NCBI GenBank assembly: GCA_016703665.1
Contig: JADJBS010000002.1
Coordinates: 434,001 to 498,000, forward strand
Source of the DNA: Candidatus Defluviibacillus avedoerensis
Lineage (GTDB): Bacteria; Pseudomonadota; Gammaproteobacteria; Burkholderiales; Burkholderiaceae_C
DNA length: 64,000 nt
Direction of reading: 5' to 3'
This document shows, in pieces, positions 9,577 through 20,946 of this stretch (the first letter of the stretch is position 1; each line of letters opens with the position of its first letter). The notes beneath the pieces are model-generated. The model was not told where the DNA came from. It did no database searches and worked only from the letters and a program-made list of their open reading frames with translations. The position numbers and the translations under genes were made by a program.

Positions 9577-11076
9577 TTGACAGCCCTTGATCCTCAACGC
9601 CTGCGGGGCATTCGCCGCGGCATCGAAAAAGAAAGCCTGCGCGCCAAGCCTACCGGTGCACTGGCGCTTACACCGCACCCCGTGGCGCTGGGCTCGGCTT
9701 TGACCCACCCGCACATCACCACTGACTACTGCGAGTCTCAGCTGGAACTGATCACTGGCGTCCACGCCGGCGTACAGGACTGTCTGGACGAACTCAAGCA
9801 ATTGCATCAGGTGACCTTGCAGGTGCTGGACCAGAGCGACGAGATGATGTGGGTGTCCAGCATGCCCTGTGGATTGCCCACCGATGAGACGATACCGCTG
9901 GGGCGCTATGGATCGTCCAACATCGGTCGCGCTAAAAGCGTTTACCGCATGGGGCTGGGGCACCGCTACGGGCGGCGCATGCAAACGATCTCGGGCATTC
10001 ACTACAACTGGTCATTGCCGGATGTGAGCAATGCGCAGTACTTTGGCTTGATACGCAATTTTCGGCGGCACCTGTTTTTGCTGCTGTATCTGTATGGTGC
10101 GTCGCCTGCGCTTTGCAGCAGCTTTGTCGAAGGCCGCACCCACAGCTTGGCACCTCTGCGCCAGGGCAGTCTGCATTTGCCCTATGCCACCTCGCTTCGC
10201 ATGGGGCGCCTCGGTTACAAGAGCGATGCGCAGGCCAGCCTGGCAGTCAGCTACAACGATATGCAGGGCTATGGCGCTTCGCTGGAAGATGCACTGACCC
10301 GCCCGTATCCGGCTTACGAAAAAATTGGCATTCAAAACATTGGGGGCGAATACAACCAGTTGGCCACCACGCTGCTTCAGATCGAAAACGAGTTCTACGG
10401 CAGCATCCGGCCCAAGCGGGTCATCAAATCAGGCGAGCGCCCACTGCATGCCTTGCGCGAGCGTGGGGTGGAATACATCGAAGTGCGCTGCATGGACCTG
10501 GACCCGTTTGAGCCACTGGGCATTGCTGCGCCCACGCTGCGGTTTCTGGATGCCTTCTTGCTGCACTGTCTGCACAGTGACAGCCCGGCAGACACGCCAG
10601 ATGAAATATCCGCACTGGCGCGCAACCAGCACAAGGTGGCAGAACGCGGACGCGAGCCCGGCCTGATGCTGGAGCGCGGGGGTGACGAGGTGTGCTTGAA
10701 GGACTGGGGTTTGGCGCTGGTGCAAGACATCCGCCCCTATGCAAAGGCACTGGACGCAGCCCACGGCGTGAACGACTACAGCGCGGCGGTGGACCAGGCC
10801 CAGGCCAGGATGGAAGATGCCAGCCTGACGCCGTCCGCCAGGGTGCTGGCGGTCACTGCCCAACACGAAAACTCTTTTGTGCAGTTTGTGCGTGCGCAGT
10901 CGATCGGCATACGCCAGGCGCTGCTGTCACAGCCCTTGAGTGACGAGGTCAAGCAGCAGTATGCCCAACAGGCTGCGGACTCCATCGTCGAGCAAAAACG
11001 CATTGAAGCGGCAGACACGCTGCCGTTTGAGGTGTTCAGGCAGCAGTATGTGTCGCACGCGCGGCTTGTGCCCTAG
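9577..11076 (+). CDS. gshA: glutamate-cysteine ligase
   Basis: A 499-aa type-1 gamma-glutamylcysteine synthetase, the first enzyme of glutathione synthesis. Diagnostic segments are IRRGIEKESLR near the N-terminus, ITTDYCESQLELIT, MWVSSMPCGLP, RYGRRMQTISGIHYNWSLP, QLATTLLQIENEFYGSIRPKR and VEYIEVRCMDLDPFEP. The start is taken as TTG at 9577-9579, preceded by AGGA; the frame upstream overlaps the SDR gene and does not look coding. Length agrees with the family. Transcription may continue from the SDR gene 40 bp upstream. Confidence 0.93.
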   Translation: MTALDPQRLRGIRRGIEKESLRAKPTGALALTPHPVALGSALTHPHITTDYCESQLELITGVHAGVQDCLDELKQLHQVTLQVLDQSDEMMWVSSMPCGLPTDETIPLGRYGSSNIGRAKSVYRMGLGHRYGRRMQTISGIHYNWSLPDVSNAQYFGLIRNFRRHLFLLLYLYGASPALCSSFVEGRTHSLAPLRQGSLHLPYATSLRMGRLGYKSDAQASLAVSYNDMQGYGASLEDALTRPYPAYEKIGIQNIGGEYNQLATTLLQIENEFYGSIRPKRVIKSGERPLHALRERGVEYIEVRCMDLDPFEPLGIAAPTLRFLDAFLLHCLHSDSPADTPDEISALARNQHKVAERGREPGLMLERGGDEVCLKDWGLALVQDIRPYAKALDAAHGVNDYSAAVDQAQARMEDASLTPSARVLAVTAQHENSFVQFVRAQSIGIRQALLSQPLSDEVKQQYAQQAADSIVEQKRIEAADTLPFEVFRQQYVSHARLVP

Positions 11077-11113
11077 CGTGCGCTTGTGTATTCCGCTACC
11101 CATGCAGCCTTGC

Positions 11114-12247
11114 TCAGGCCTGAATACCTACCTGGACCTGGTTGCGCCCTGCCTGCTTGGCTGCATACAACGCAGCATCGGCTGATTTAAGGCCCGAATC
11201 TGCTCGCGCGCCGGGGGGCAGTGCCGCCACACCCAGGCTGACAGTGAGCTGCAAGCTGGTTTGGGGCGTTTCAAAGCGGTGAGACTCGACAGCTTGGCGC
11301 ATTCGTTCTGCGACAGCGCGCCCATGCTCAACCGATAGGGACGGCATCAGCACGGCGAATTCCTCGCCGCCCATGCGAGCCAGCATGTCATCCGGGCGCA
11401 GCTGCTGTTGCAGCACCTGCCCCACGCCCTGTAGCACCAGGTCGCCTGCGTCGTGGCCATGAGCGTCGTTGACGTCCTTGAAGAAGTCAATGTCAATGAT
11501 GACAACCGTCAACAAACTGCCGCTACGGTGGCTGGTAGCCAGGTCGCGCGCCAGTCTTGCCCGAAAAGCCCGCCGGTTGGGCAAGTGCGTCAGCGAATCG
11601 GTGTTGGCCATTGCCTGCAGTTCCAGCTCGTTGCGTGCGGCGGAGTATTCGCTGAATAGCATCAAAACGACGACGATGACCACACACGAGGTCAGCATGA
11701 CGGTCCGAAAAGCATAGAGGTCCGACGGCGACATTTCAAGCATGGCGGGATGGGGCTCCCATCCGCGAAGCTCAAACCAGGCAAACAACGCGATGTTGAT
11801 CGCCGACGCCAGCACTGCTTGTCGCCAGAGTAGCGGTGGGAAGAACACCGTGGCCACTGCGGCTACCACGATGAAGTACAAGTGAAGATTCAGCAGTGTG
11901 CCTTGGCCGAGTACGATGCCAACGGTGATGTCAATCGCCACCAGTGCAGCGAGAACCCAGCGTGCGATTGATAGGCGCCCCCTTCGATTGAGCCAGGTAA
12001 CTGACACAATCAACAACAGACCGATTGGCAATTGAAACAGTCCAGAGCGGATCAGGCCTTCGTTGCCGCTCCAGGCGAACATCAAATTGAACGCGATGAT
12101 GTTGCCCACCGTGAGCCACATGCCGGTGTTGCATTGCATTACTTTACGCCGCAGCGTGGCATCTGCAGCGTGCTCAGCGCCGATGTGCAGCAGTTGCTGC
12201 ATGCGCCTGGCCAGCGGGCCCAAAGTGGAATCCTGATTGTTGCCCAA
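11114..12247 (-). CDS. membrane-bound diguanylate cyclase (GGDEF)
   Basis: A 377-aa protein that makes cyclic di-GMP. Five or six hydrophobic segments fill roughly residues 43-200, followed by a GGDEF domain with the GGEEF signature at 293-297 and an intact inhibitory site RxxD (RPDD at 284-287, five residues before it). The domain begins with DSLTHLPNRRAF. The N-terminal membrane part has no recognised ligand-binding signature. It is convergent with gshA and next to mnmC, with no evident operon partner. Enzymatic activity and product feedback inhibition are expected from the conserved motifs. Confidence 0.9.
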   Translation of the reverse strand: MGNNQDSTLGPLARRMQQLLHIGAEHAADATLRRKVMQCNTGMWLTVGNIIAFNLMFAWSGNEGLIRSGLFQLPIGLLLIVSVTWLNRRGRLSIARWVLAALVAIDITVGIVLGQGTLLNLHLYFIVVAAVATVFFPPLLWRQAVLASAINIALFAWFELRGWEPHPAMLEMSPSDLYAFRTVMLTSCVVIVVVLMLFSEYSAARNELELQAMANTDSLTHLPNRRAFRARLARDLATSHRSGSLLTVVIIDIDFFKDVNDAHGHDAGDLVLQGVGQVLQQQLRPDDMLARMGGEEFAVLMPSLSVEHGRAVAERMRQAVESHRFETPQTSLQLTVSLGVAALPPGARADSGLKSADAALYAAKQAGRNQVQVGIQA

Positions 12248-12408
12248 ACGTCTGGTCCGGTAGGTTCAGCCTCGAACCGTTCAGGCAAGTGCCAGACGAC
12301 ATGAGGTTAACGAGCCAATGTAGCGCATGAGCGGCCTGCATGCAGTTGCCATGGTTGAAAAGCCCGGCGTGCTGTCAGGCCTTTGGTCTGTCCTTTTTGG
12401 GGGCTTTA

Positions 12409-14073
12409 TCAGCTCGATTGGCGAAAGCGCTGTGCCGCAAATCCCTGTGCCAGCCTGGCGTCCATGGGCAAAGGCTCAGCCGCCAGATGAGCTACCAATA
12501 ATTCAGCGCAAAGGGCGGCAAAACACAGGCCACGTGAGCCCTGTGCGGCGCTCACGTGCAGTCCTGGCAACCATTCCCCCACCAGCGGAAGGCGGTCAAT
12601 GCTGGTGCAGCGCTCACCCAGCCAGCGGTGGACTTGCCCTTGGTCAAACTGGTTTTGCACGTCCGCGCAGGCCTGTGGCCAGTTCGCCAGCAAGCGCGCA
12701 AGGCGCATGCGGTTGGATTCAAGTCCGTTGGCAGCGTCCAACTCGTCGAGCGGCAGGCGTTCATAGGTCGAACCACTCAGCCAGAAGGGGGCCGAGACGC
12801 CGGGCACATCAGGTACCCAATGGCCATTCCCATTGAGCGGTGTATTCAGGCTGGTTTTTTGCGGGGCCATGGCCACCTGGCCTGCCACCAGATCCAGCGG
12901 CAAGGCATCAGCGCCGGGCAGCAAGCGGCGAAGCCCAAAGGCCGTGCACACCACCACCATCGGCGCCTTGCCAAGTGTCTGGCCGTGCACGCCCTGTTGC
13001 CTACCCTGTAGCAGCCAGCCCTGGCAGGTGTGCGTCAGGCTGTGTACGTCGGTCCCGCCCTTGAACTGAATGCCAGTATGGTGAAGCCATGCCCGCACCA
13101 GCGCGCCTGGCTTGATCCAGGCAGCGGTCTTGTGGTGTAGGCCATCAGCGTCCCGGCTGAACCAGTCGGCCGCGTCGCTGTTGGCCCAATGGGCTGGCCA
13201 GCTGCTCTTGACCGGGTCGCGCCCCTGCTCCAGTGCGCCTGTGCGTCGCCAGTCTTCGCCTTCAATGCACAGCGCTTTCAGGACTGCCAAGGTCGCGCGG
13301 ATTCCGGTGCGGCTGGCCCTAGACAGTGGCGCATCGTCTGGCGACACATGAGTGGCCATCAGGCCCACGGGGAGGGCCGATGCATCGGCGGCTGGCTGGT
13401 CGGCGCGGTCCATCACCTCCACTTGCCAACCGTGCTCAGCCAGTTGCCACGCCACGGCTGCGCCACTCAGGCCTGCGCCAATCACAATGGCACGATCAGG
13501 GTTGACGGGGCGCGCTGCTTGGCGTTTCATGGGCCAATGGGGGGCAAACCTGGCGCGCAGCGAAGTCTGCGAGTCTTCAATTTGATAACCCAGTGAGCGC
13601 AGCTGCTCGTTCATGACCGGGTTGGGGTTGGGGCTGACAAATAAGCCGCCTACACGGCAGTGGCGCGTGAGGGCCTTGAGTGTGTCCAGCAAGTCTTGGT
13701 TGACTCCAGGTGCTGTGTCATTGAAGAACACCGCATCAGCGTCGCACACCAAGCTTTTCAGCACCGGATGCAATTCACCGATCGCCAAGGTCAGCGTCAC
13801 ATGGCCTGCTGCGAGGCGCAAGCGGTGAATGCCTGGCACCAAGCCCCACCATTCGCTGGCGAGTTCTCGCGCCAAGCCAGGGTTTTCAGTGTTTTCCAGA
13901 ATTTGCGCTACTGTGGCGGGGGTGGGTGCTATCGCCACATAGTGCAGCCGCTTTGGGCGATCAGGGTCTGCGACCCAGCTGGCCCAACGGGCCAGAAATT
14001 GCTGGCCGACCCCGAAAGCTGTGTCCAGCAAGGTGTAGCTGGCCCTTGCTTGCCAATTCAGCTGCATATTCAT
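12409..14073 (-). CDS. mnmC: MnmC-type tRNA modification protein with eroded methyltransferase half
   Basis: A 554-aa protein laid out like the bifunctional enzyme that finishes the mnm5s2U34 modification of tRNA. The C-terminal half is an FAD-dependent oxidase (Rossmann GAGLSG at about 199-204, later LPLVGEWLPGLHVSAAQGSRGL) that removes the carboxymethyl group. The N-terminal half resembles the SAM methyltransferase (DUF752) domain but is short and divergent: the usual FGxG-like loop reads TAFGVGQQF, and the usual DGFAPxxNPxMW segment reads NDTAPGVNQDLL, losing the catalytic aspartate context. Family members are usually longer than 600 aa. The oxidase is probably functional; the methyltransferase is doubtful. 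Confidence 0.8.
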   Translation of the reverse strand: MNMQLNWQARASYTLLDTAFGVGQQFLARWASWVADPDRPKRLHYVAIAPTPATVAQILENTENPGLARELASEWWGLVPGIHRLRLAAGHVTLTLAIGELHPVLKSLVCDADAVFFNDTAPGVNQDLLDTLKALTRHCRVGGLFVSPNPNPVMNEQLRSLGYQIEDSQTSLRARFAPHWPMKRQAARPVNPDRAIVIGAGLSGAAVAWQLAEHGWQVEVMDRADQPAADASALPVGLMATHVSPDDAPLSRASRTGIRATLAVLKALCIEGEDWRRTGALEQGRDPVKSSWPAHWANSDAADWFSRDADGLHHKTAAWIKPGALVRAWLHHTGIQFKGGTDVHSLTHTCQGWLLQGRQQGVHGQTLGKAPMVVVCTAFGLRRLLPGADALPLDLVAGQVAMAPQKTSLNTPLNGNGHWVPDVPGVSAPFWLSGSTYERLPLDELDAANGLESNRMRLARLLANWPQACADVQNQFDQGQVHRWLGERCTSIDRLPLVGEWLPGLHVSAAQGSRGLCFAALCAELLVAHLAAEPLPMDARLAQGFAAQRFRQSS

Positions 14074-14158
14074 GGTGAAAAAGGCTGTTATGGCACAGCT
14101 ATAAAGCCTTTTTGCTATTGAAATATGAGTAAAAATAGGCGCAAATTGGGTGACTCAG

Positions 14159-14431
14159 TCAAGCTGCCGGCGGTACGTAGCCTTGCACGACGTCAGCGCC
14201 AGCGCCAAAGAAATGGTTCTCCATCTGACGCTTCAGGTATTCGCGTGCACGCTGATCGGCCAAATTCAGGCGGTTTTCGTTGACCAGCATGGTTTGCTGC
14301 TTGAGCCAGTCGGCCCAGGCCTGCTTGCTGACGTTTTGCCAGATTTTCTTGCCCAACTCGCCTGGGTAGGGGGGCAGGTCAAGGCCTTCAGCCTCGGTGC
14401 CAAGTTTGATGCATTGAACGGTGCGTGCCAT
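14159..14431 (-). CDS. yggX: YggX-family oxidative damage protection / Fe(II) trafficking protein
   Basis: A 90-aa protein with all features of the YggX family: [20 protein letters not shown] at the N-terminus with the single conserved cysteine (C7), [17 protein letters not shown], and [24 protein letters not shown]. The family protects iron-sulfur proteins during oxidative stress and is proposed to traffic Fe(II). It lies downstream of fadH on the same strand with a gap of about 65 bp, and mnmC follows. Length is exactly that of the family. Confidence 0.95.
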   Translation of the reverse strand: MARTVQCIKLGTEAEGLDLPPYPGELGKKIWQNVSKQAWADWLKQQTMLVNENRLNLADQRAREYLKRQMENHFFGAGADVVQGYVPPAA

Positions 14432-14495
14432 GGAGGATTCCTGAAAAAATTGCTGCCCTGCTGGGCCAAAACCTGATTATCAATGCAAAGCTCGG

Positions 14496-16583
<2,088 letters not shown>

Positions 16584-16598
16584 TCATGGAGACCGGAT

Positions 16599-18332
16599 AT
16601 GAAAAAAACAGGCGCATCTCTGGCCAGGTACGCACTGGAGCAGCTGGGTATTCGCTATACGTTTGGCATCCCCGGTGTTCATAACACCGAGCTGTATGAC
16701 GAGCTGAACAACTCGGACAAGATCACGCCGCTGCTGGTCAGCCATGAATGTGGTGGCGCCTTCATGGCGGATGCCATGAGCCGTCTTTCTGAATCGGTGG
16801 GAACGCTGTTGGTCGTGCCTGCGGCAGGCCTCACACACGCGGCCAGTGGCATTGGTGAGGCTTTTTTGGATGGCATCCCGATGATGGTGATTTGCGGTGG
16901 CATCCGAACCGACATTGACTGGCAGTTTCAGTTGCATGCCATGGACTTACACCAGTTCATGAAAGGCATCACCAAGGCCACTTACAAGATCGAGCGCACG
17001 GCAGACGTGGTGCCCACCTTGTATGAGGCCTACCGCTTGGCCACATCGGGCGAGCCCGGTCCGGTTTTTATCGAGCTTCCCTTGAACGTGCAAATGTTCC
17101 CGGGCGAGGCGGACGACCTGACACCCTGGGCGCCGCCCGCCTTGCCTGCCCCCGCAGCCAAGAACCAGATTGACGCTGCCATACATTTGCTTCAAAACGC
17201 TAAAAACCCCGGGCTCTTTTTGGGCTGGGGGGCGGCGGACTGCACTGCAGACACGTTTGCCCTGGCCGAGCATTTGCAAGCACCCGTTGCCACCACGCTG
17301 CAGGGCTTGTCTGTGTTTGCAGGGGGGCATCCCCTGCATACCGGGTTCAGTTTCGGCCCCTCTGCCGTGCCCGCTGCGCGCAATGCCTTTGCCCATTGCG
17401 ACGTGATGCTGGCCATTGGCGCTCGGTTTGGCGAAATTTCCACCGGTAGCTTTGGCGTGAAGGTGCCGGCGCAGTTGATCCATGTGGACATCTGCGGCCA
17501 TGTGCTCAATGCCAATTACCCCGCCCAGATTGCCATCGAAGGCGACGCCCGCGTGGTGGTGCCGCAATTGCTGGCGGCCCTGCGTCAAGCCATGCCTGCC
17601 AAGGCCATTGACACTGTGTTGCATGCGCGCATTGCAGCCGATAAACGAGCCTACCGCCAGGCTTGGTACGACCATGACAGCAAAGGCAAGGTGAACCCGG
17701 CAAGGTTCTTTGACGCCCTGCGAGCAGCGACGCCGCCCGAGGCAGTGACCGTGGTGGACGATGGCAACCACACCTACCTGGTGGCTGAGTTGTTCCCCAT
17801 CCTCTCCACCAAGTCGGCCATCCTGCCAACCGATTTCAACGCCATGGGCTACGCCGTGCCGGCCGCCATCGGCGCCAAACTGGCGCGCCCTGGTGTGCCA
17901 GTGAACTGCATAGCGGGCGATGGGTGTTTTCGCATGACCTGCATGGAAATCATTACCGCTACGCAATACGGCCTGGGCGTGGTGTTCTATGTGTTCAATG
18001 ATGGCGAACTGTCGCAAATCTCCCAAGCGCAAGAGATTCCCTATGGGCGCAAGCCCTGCACGGTGATGGCCAAGGTGGACTTAGGCGGAGTCGCCACAGC
18101 CGTAGGCGCGGTGTACGTGAAGATTGCGTCTGACGCTGATCTGGCTGCTGCCATATCGCAAGCCAACGCAGCTGCCCAGCAAAACCGCCCGGTGATCGTG
18201 GACGTGAACATCGACTACAGCAAACGCACTGCGTTTACCGAAGGCGTGGTCAAAACCAACTTCCAACGCTTTACCCTGGGGCAAAAGGCACGTGCGATCA
18301 GCCGGGCGCTGGTGCGCAAGGTGACGGGCTGA
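16599..18332 (+). CDS. thiamine-pyrophosphate enzyme, acetolactate synthase-like
   Basis: A 577-aa three-domain TPP enzyme. The N-terminal Pyr domain carries the catalytic glutamate region VSHECGGAFMADAMSR and GPVFIELPLNVQ. The central domain is Rossmann-like, and the C-terminal PP domain has AGDGCFRMTCMEI with FYVFNDGELSQI (GDG...N motif). The ATG at 16599 follows GGAG; an in-frame upstream extension is unlikely. The family covers acetolactate synthase-like decarboxylases and ligases without a regulatory subunit. It is followed after 10 bp by a flavin dehydrogenase, so the two probably work on one pathway. The substrate is not evident, and it is unlikely to be the anabolic IlvB because no ilvN follows. 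Confidence 0.82.
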   Translation: MKKTGASLARYALEQLGIRYTFGIPGVHNTELYDELNNSDKITPLLVSHECGGAFMADAMSRLSESVGTLLVVPAAGLTHAASGIGEAFLDGIPMMVICGGIRTDIDWQFQLHAMDLHQFMKGITKATYKIERTADVVPTLYEAYRLATSGEPGPVFIELPLNVQMFPGEADDLTPWAPPALPAPAAKNQIDAAIHLLQNAKNPGLFLGWGAADCTADTFALAEHLQAPVATTLQGLSVFAGGHPLHTGFSFGPSAVPAARNAFAHCDVMLAIGARFGEISTGSFGVKVPAQLIHVDICGHVLNANYPAQIAIEGDARVVVPQLLAALRQAMPAKAIDTVLHARIAADKRAYRQAWYDHDSKGKVNPARFFDALRAATPPEAVTVVDDGNHTYLVAELFPILSTKSAILPTDFNAMGYAVPAAIGAKLARPGVPVNCIAGDGCFRMTCMEIITATQYGLGVVFYVFNDGELSQISQAQEIPYGRKPCTVMAKVDLGGVATAVGAVYVKIASDADLAAAISQANAAAQQNRPVIVDVNIDYSKRTAFTEGVVKTNFQRFTLGQKARAISRALVRKVTG

Positions 18333-18342
18333 GGAGTGCAAC

Positions 18343-19950
18343 GTGAAACAAACTCACCATCACGCGGAAGTACTGGTCATCGGCGGTGGACTTGCAGGCC
18401 TGGTTACTGCCATTGAATGCCTGCGCGCTGGCAAGCGCGTCACGTTGGTTGACCGCGACACACCCGAGCGCCTGGGTGGCTTGGCGCGCTGGGCTTTTGG
18501 GGGCATGGCCTTGGTTGACACGCCGCTGCAGCGGCGCATGAAGCTGCGTGATTCGCCTGAGCGGGCGCTGGCCGACTGGGTCCGCTTTGGCGAGTTGTCT
18601 GAACATGAGGTTTGGCCGAGGCAATGGGCTGCCTACTATGTGGCGCATTGCCGCGAACAGGTTTATGACTGGCTGGTGGCACAGGGCTTGAGCTTCATGC
18701 CTGCTGTGAACTGGGTCGAGCGTGGCCTTCAAGGCAATGGCAACAGTGTGCCGCGCTATCACGTGCTGTGGGGCACATCGCAGCGCTTAAGCGCGCGAAT
18801 GATTGAGCTGCTTCATCAGGCGAATACCGGCGGGCGGCTGACCCTGTTGAGCAGCCACCGCGTTGACAGTCTGCAAACCGCTGATGGTCGGGTGAGCGGC
18901 GCGGTGGGCGTGGATGAAACCACTGGGCGCGATGTGCAGTTCAGTGCCGACACCGTGGTCCTGGCCATGGGCGGCATCAATGGTGGACATGAGGAAGTCC
19001 GTGCCAACTGGGTACCCGGCAGGCCGATGCCGGCCAACATGCTCAATGGCGCACACCCGTTTGCAGATGGCAAACTGCACCGCCTGGTAGCAGGCCTGGG
19101 CGGACTGATCACTCATGCAGGGGACATGTGGAATTACGCCGCTGGCATACCCCATCCGCACCCGCATTTTGCAGGGCATGGCCTGTCGGCCATCCCCTGC
19201 AAATCGGCGTTGTGGCTGGACCATTCGGGCAGACGCATTGGGCCAGCACCCCTGGTGACGGGCTTTGATACCCATGTCCTGTGTCAGCGCGTTGCAGCGC
19301 TGGAAAAACCGTACACGTGGCAGCTGCTGAACTGGCGAATTGCGGCCAAGGAGCTGGCGTTTTCTGGGGCCGAGCACAACCAGCGGATTCGGGACCGCCA
19401 GTTCCTGATGTTCCTCAAAGAAACATTGCTGGGCAATCACCGCTTGGTCAAGCAGGTGGCGGCCGAGAGCCCACACTTCCTGCTCGATGACACGCTGGTT
19501 GGGCTTGCCGCCAAGATGAATGCCTTGACTGGCAACGACGACGTGAAAGCAGACGTGCTGCAACAAACGGCAGACGCTTTCGATGCGAATTTTGATCGAG
19601 GCCTGTCGGTCGTGAATGACGACCAGATCCGCCGCATTGAACACGCGCGCCACTGGCCTCCAGACCGCCTGCGCACCTGCAAGCCCGCACCCCTGCAGGC
19701 GCGGGGGACAGGGCCCTTCATTGCGATGCATTTGCAGTTGATCACGCGCAAGAGCCTGGGCGGCTTGCAGACCGATTTGCAAAGCCGGGTACTGGATGCC
19801 CGGGGCGTGGCAATGCCAGGTCTGTACTGCGTGGGCGAGGCCGCAGGTTTTGGCGGCGGCGGGGCGGGTGGCAAACGGTCTCTGGAAGGAACCTTTTTGC
19901 CCGGGTGCATCCTTACGGCAAAAGCAGCTGCGCGATCAATCTGTGGCTGA
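18343..19950 (+). CDS. FAD-dependent dehydrogenase (fumarate reductase/KstD-like fold)
   Basis: A 535-aa flavoprotein with an N-terminal dinucleotide motif, VLVIGGGLAGLVTAIE, at about 10-25 and a C-terminal FAD-contacting segment, PGLYCVGEAAGFGGGGAGG, typical of the succinate dehydrogenase/3-ketosteroid-delta1-dehydrogenase group. It starts with GTG at 18343, ten bases after the TPP-enzyme stop and behind GAGGAG, so translation is probably coupled. No signal peptide or membrane segment is seen. The likely reaction is desaturation or oxidation next to a carbonyl group, but the substrate is unknown. Confidence 0.8.
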   Translation: MKQTHHHAEVLVIGGGLAGLVTAIECLRAGKRVTLVDRDTPERLGGLARWAFGGMALVDTPLQRRMKLRDSPERALADWVRFGELSEHEVWPRQWAAYYVAHCREQVYDWLVAQGLSFMPAVNWVERGLQGNGNSVPRYHVLWGTSQRLSARMIELLHQANTGGRLTLLSSHRVDSLQTADGRVSGAVGVDETTGRDVQFSADTVVLAMGGINGGHEEVRANWVPGRPMPANMLNGAHPFADGKLHRLVAGLGGLITHAGDMWNYAAGIPHPHPHFAGHGLSAIPCKSALWLDHSGRRIGPAPLVTGFDTHVLCQRVAALEKPYTWQLLNWRIAAKELAFSGAEHNQRIRDRQFLMFLKETLLGNHRLVKQVAAESPHFLLDDTLVGLAAKMNALTGNDDVKADVLQQTADAFDANFDRGLSVVNDDQIRRIEHARHWPPDRLRTCKPAPLQARGTGPFIAMHLQLITRKSLGGLQTDLQSRVLDARGVAMPGLYCVGEAAGFGGGGAGGKRSLEGTFLPGCILTAKAAARSICG

Positions 19951-19959
19951 TCAAGTGCA

Positions 19960-20715
19960 TCAAGTCTTGTAGCTAGGGTCTGTTCTGTCCAGCTTGCGAA
20001 TCAACGCAGGCCATGCAATGCCTGAACCCTGGCCCTTGGTCACCATTGCCATCACAGCAGGCATGTTTTCCAAGATCTTGGGGTTGACCATGATCAGCTC
20101 ACCCCCCGCCTGCGCACTGACCTGGATCGCGCAGGTGGACTCAAATGTGTACATGGACAAAAACGCATCTGCCACCGTTTTGCCCATCGTAGCGAGCCCG
20201 TGGTTGCGCAGCATCAAAAAGGTGCTTTTGCCCAGATCAGCTTGCAGACGGGGCTTTTCATCATCGCGTAAGGCAACGCCTTCATAGTCGTGATAGGCCA
20301 AGCTGGCGATCACAAAGGTGGATTGCTGGCTGATGGGCAGTACGCCGCATTTTTGCGCGCTGACCGCCACACCCGCACGGCTATGGGTGTGCAGCACGCA
20401 GCCCACATCGGGCCTGCCGTCGTGGATGCAACTGTGAATAGTGAAGCCAGCTGGATTGACCGGGAAGGGAGAGTCGTTGAGCTTGTTGCACTGTTGATCT
20501 ACTTTGATGAGGCTCGACGCCGTGATCTCGTCAAACATCAGGCCGTACGGATTGATCAAAAAGTGATGTTCAGGCCCTGGAATGCGGGCACTGATGTGGG
20601 TGAACACCAGATCACTCCACCCATACAGGGCCACCAGGCGATAGGCGGCCGCCAAGTCCACACGCAATTGCCATTCTTCGGCGCTGACCTTGTCTTGGAG
20701 TGAGGGGATGTTCAT
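19960..20715 (-). CDS. class II aldolase/adducin-family protein
   Basis: A 251-aa zinc-dependent class II aldolase-like protein. Features are LVALYGWSDLVFTHISARIPG near the N-terminus, VLHTHSRAGVAVSA with the paired histidines, SLAYHDYEG, and MLRNHGLATMGKTVADAF. The family includes sugar-phosphate aldolases and decarboxylases such as fuculose-phosphate aldolase; this subgroup (about 250 aa) is mostly uncharacterised. The ATG at 20713-20715 was preferred because homologues of this length start here; the frame upstream is not coding-like. It is convergent with the flavin dehydrogenase and divergent from the sulfatase. Confidence 0.82.
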   Translation of the reverse strand: MNIPSLQDKVSAEEWQLRVDLAAAYRLVALYGWSDLVFTHISARIPGPEHHFLINPYGLMFDEITASSLIKVDQQCNKLNDSPFPVNPAGFTIHSCIHDGRPDVGCVLHTHSRAGVAVSAQKCGVLPISQQSTFVIASLAYHDYEGVALRDDEKPRLQADLGKSTFLMLRNHGLATMGKTVADAFLSMYTFESTCAIQVSAQAGGELIMVNPKILENMPAVMAMVTKGQGSGIAWPALIRKLDRTDPSYKT

Positions 20716-20946
20716 GCTGGGGTTTGGTTGAAAAGCCTCAAGCTTAAGACGCGTTGCGCGCAATGGCATGCGCGCAAACCCGAGCGCCGGTGCAAATGTT
20801 GTCGCGGGGGTTACTGTTACTGGTGGCCCGCCATCTGCGTCTTCAAGCCCACACGGATGCGCGAAAACCAAAAGTGTCCACTGCTTGACTTTTTCAGATT
20901 GAGAATCAGCCTTACCCTCGTACAGGTAATTCTGGAGATATTCTGA
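20716..20946. promoter_or_regulatory. divergent intergenic region, aldolase / sulfatase 1
   Basis: A 231-bp gap upstream of both genes. The 60 bp before the sulfatase start are AT-rich and end with GGAGATATTCTGA before the ATG, giving a clear ribosome-binding site. I found no perfect inverted repeat comparable with the one upstream of sulfatase 2. Confidence 0.4.

Noticed and set aside
16947..18032. 361-aa minus-strand open frame
   Set aside because: Antisense shadow of the TPP-enzyme gene; no domain and shadow-like composition.
16599..18332. anabolic acetolactate synthase large subunit (IlvB)
   Set aside because: No ilvN or ilvC follows, and the gene is coupled to a flavin dehydrogenase.
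18787..19782. 331-aa minus-strand open frame
   Set aside because: Antisense of the flavin dehydrogenase gene, with no recognisable family.
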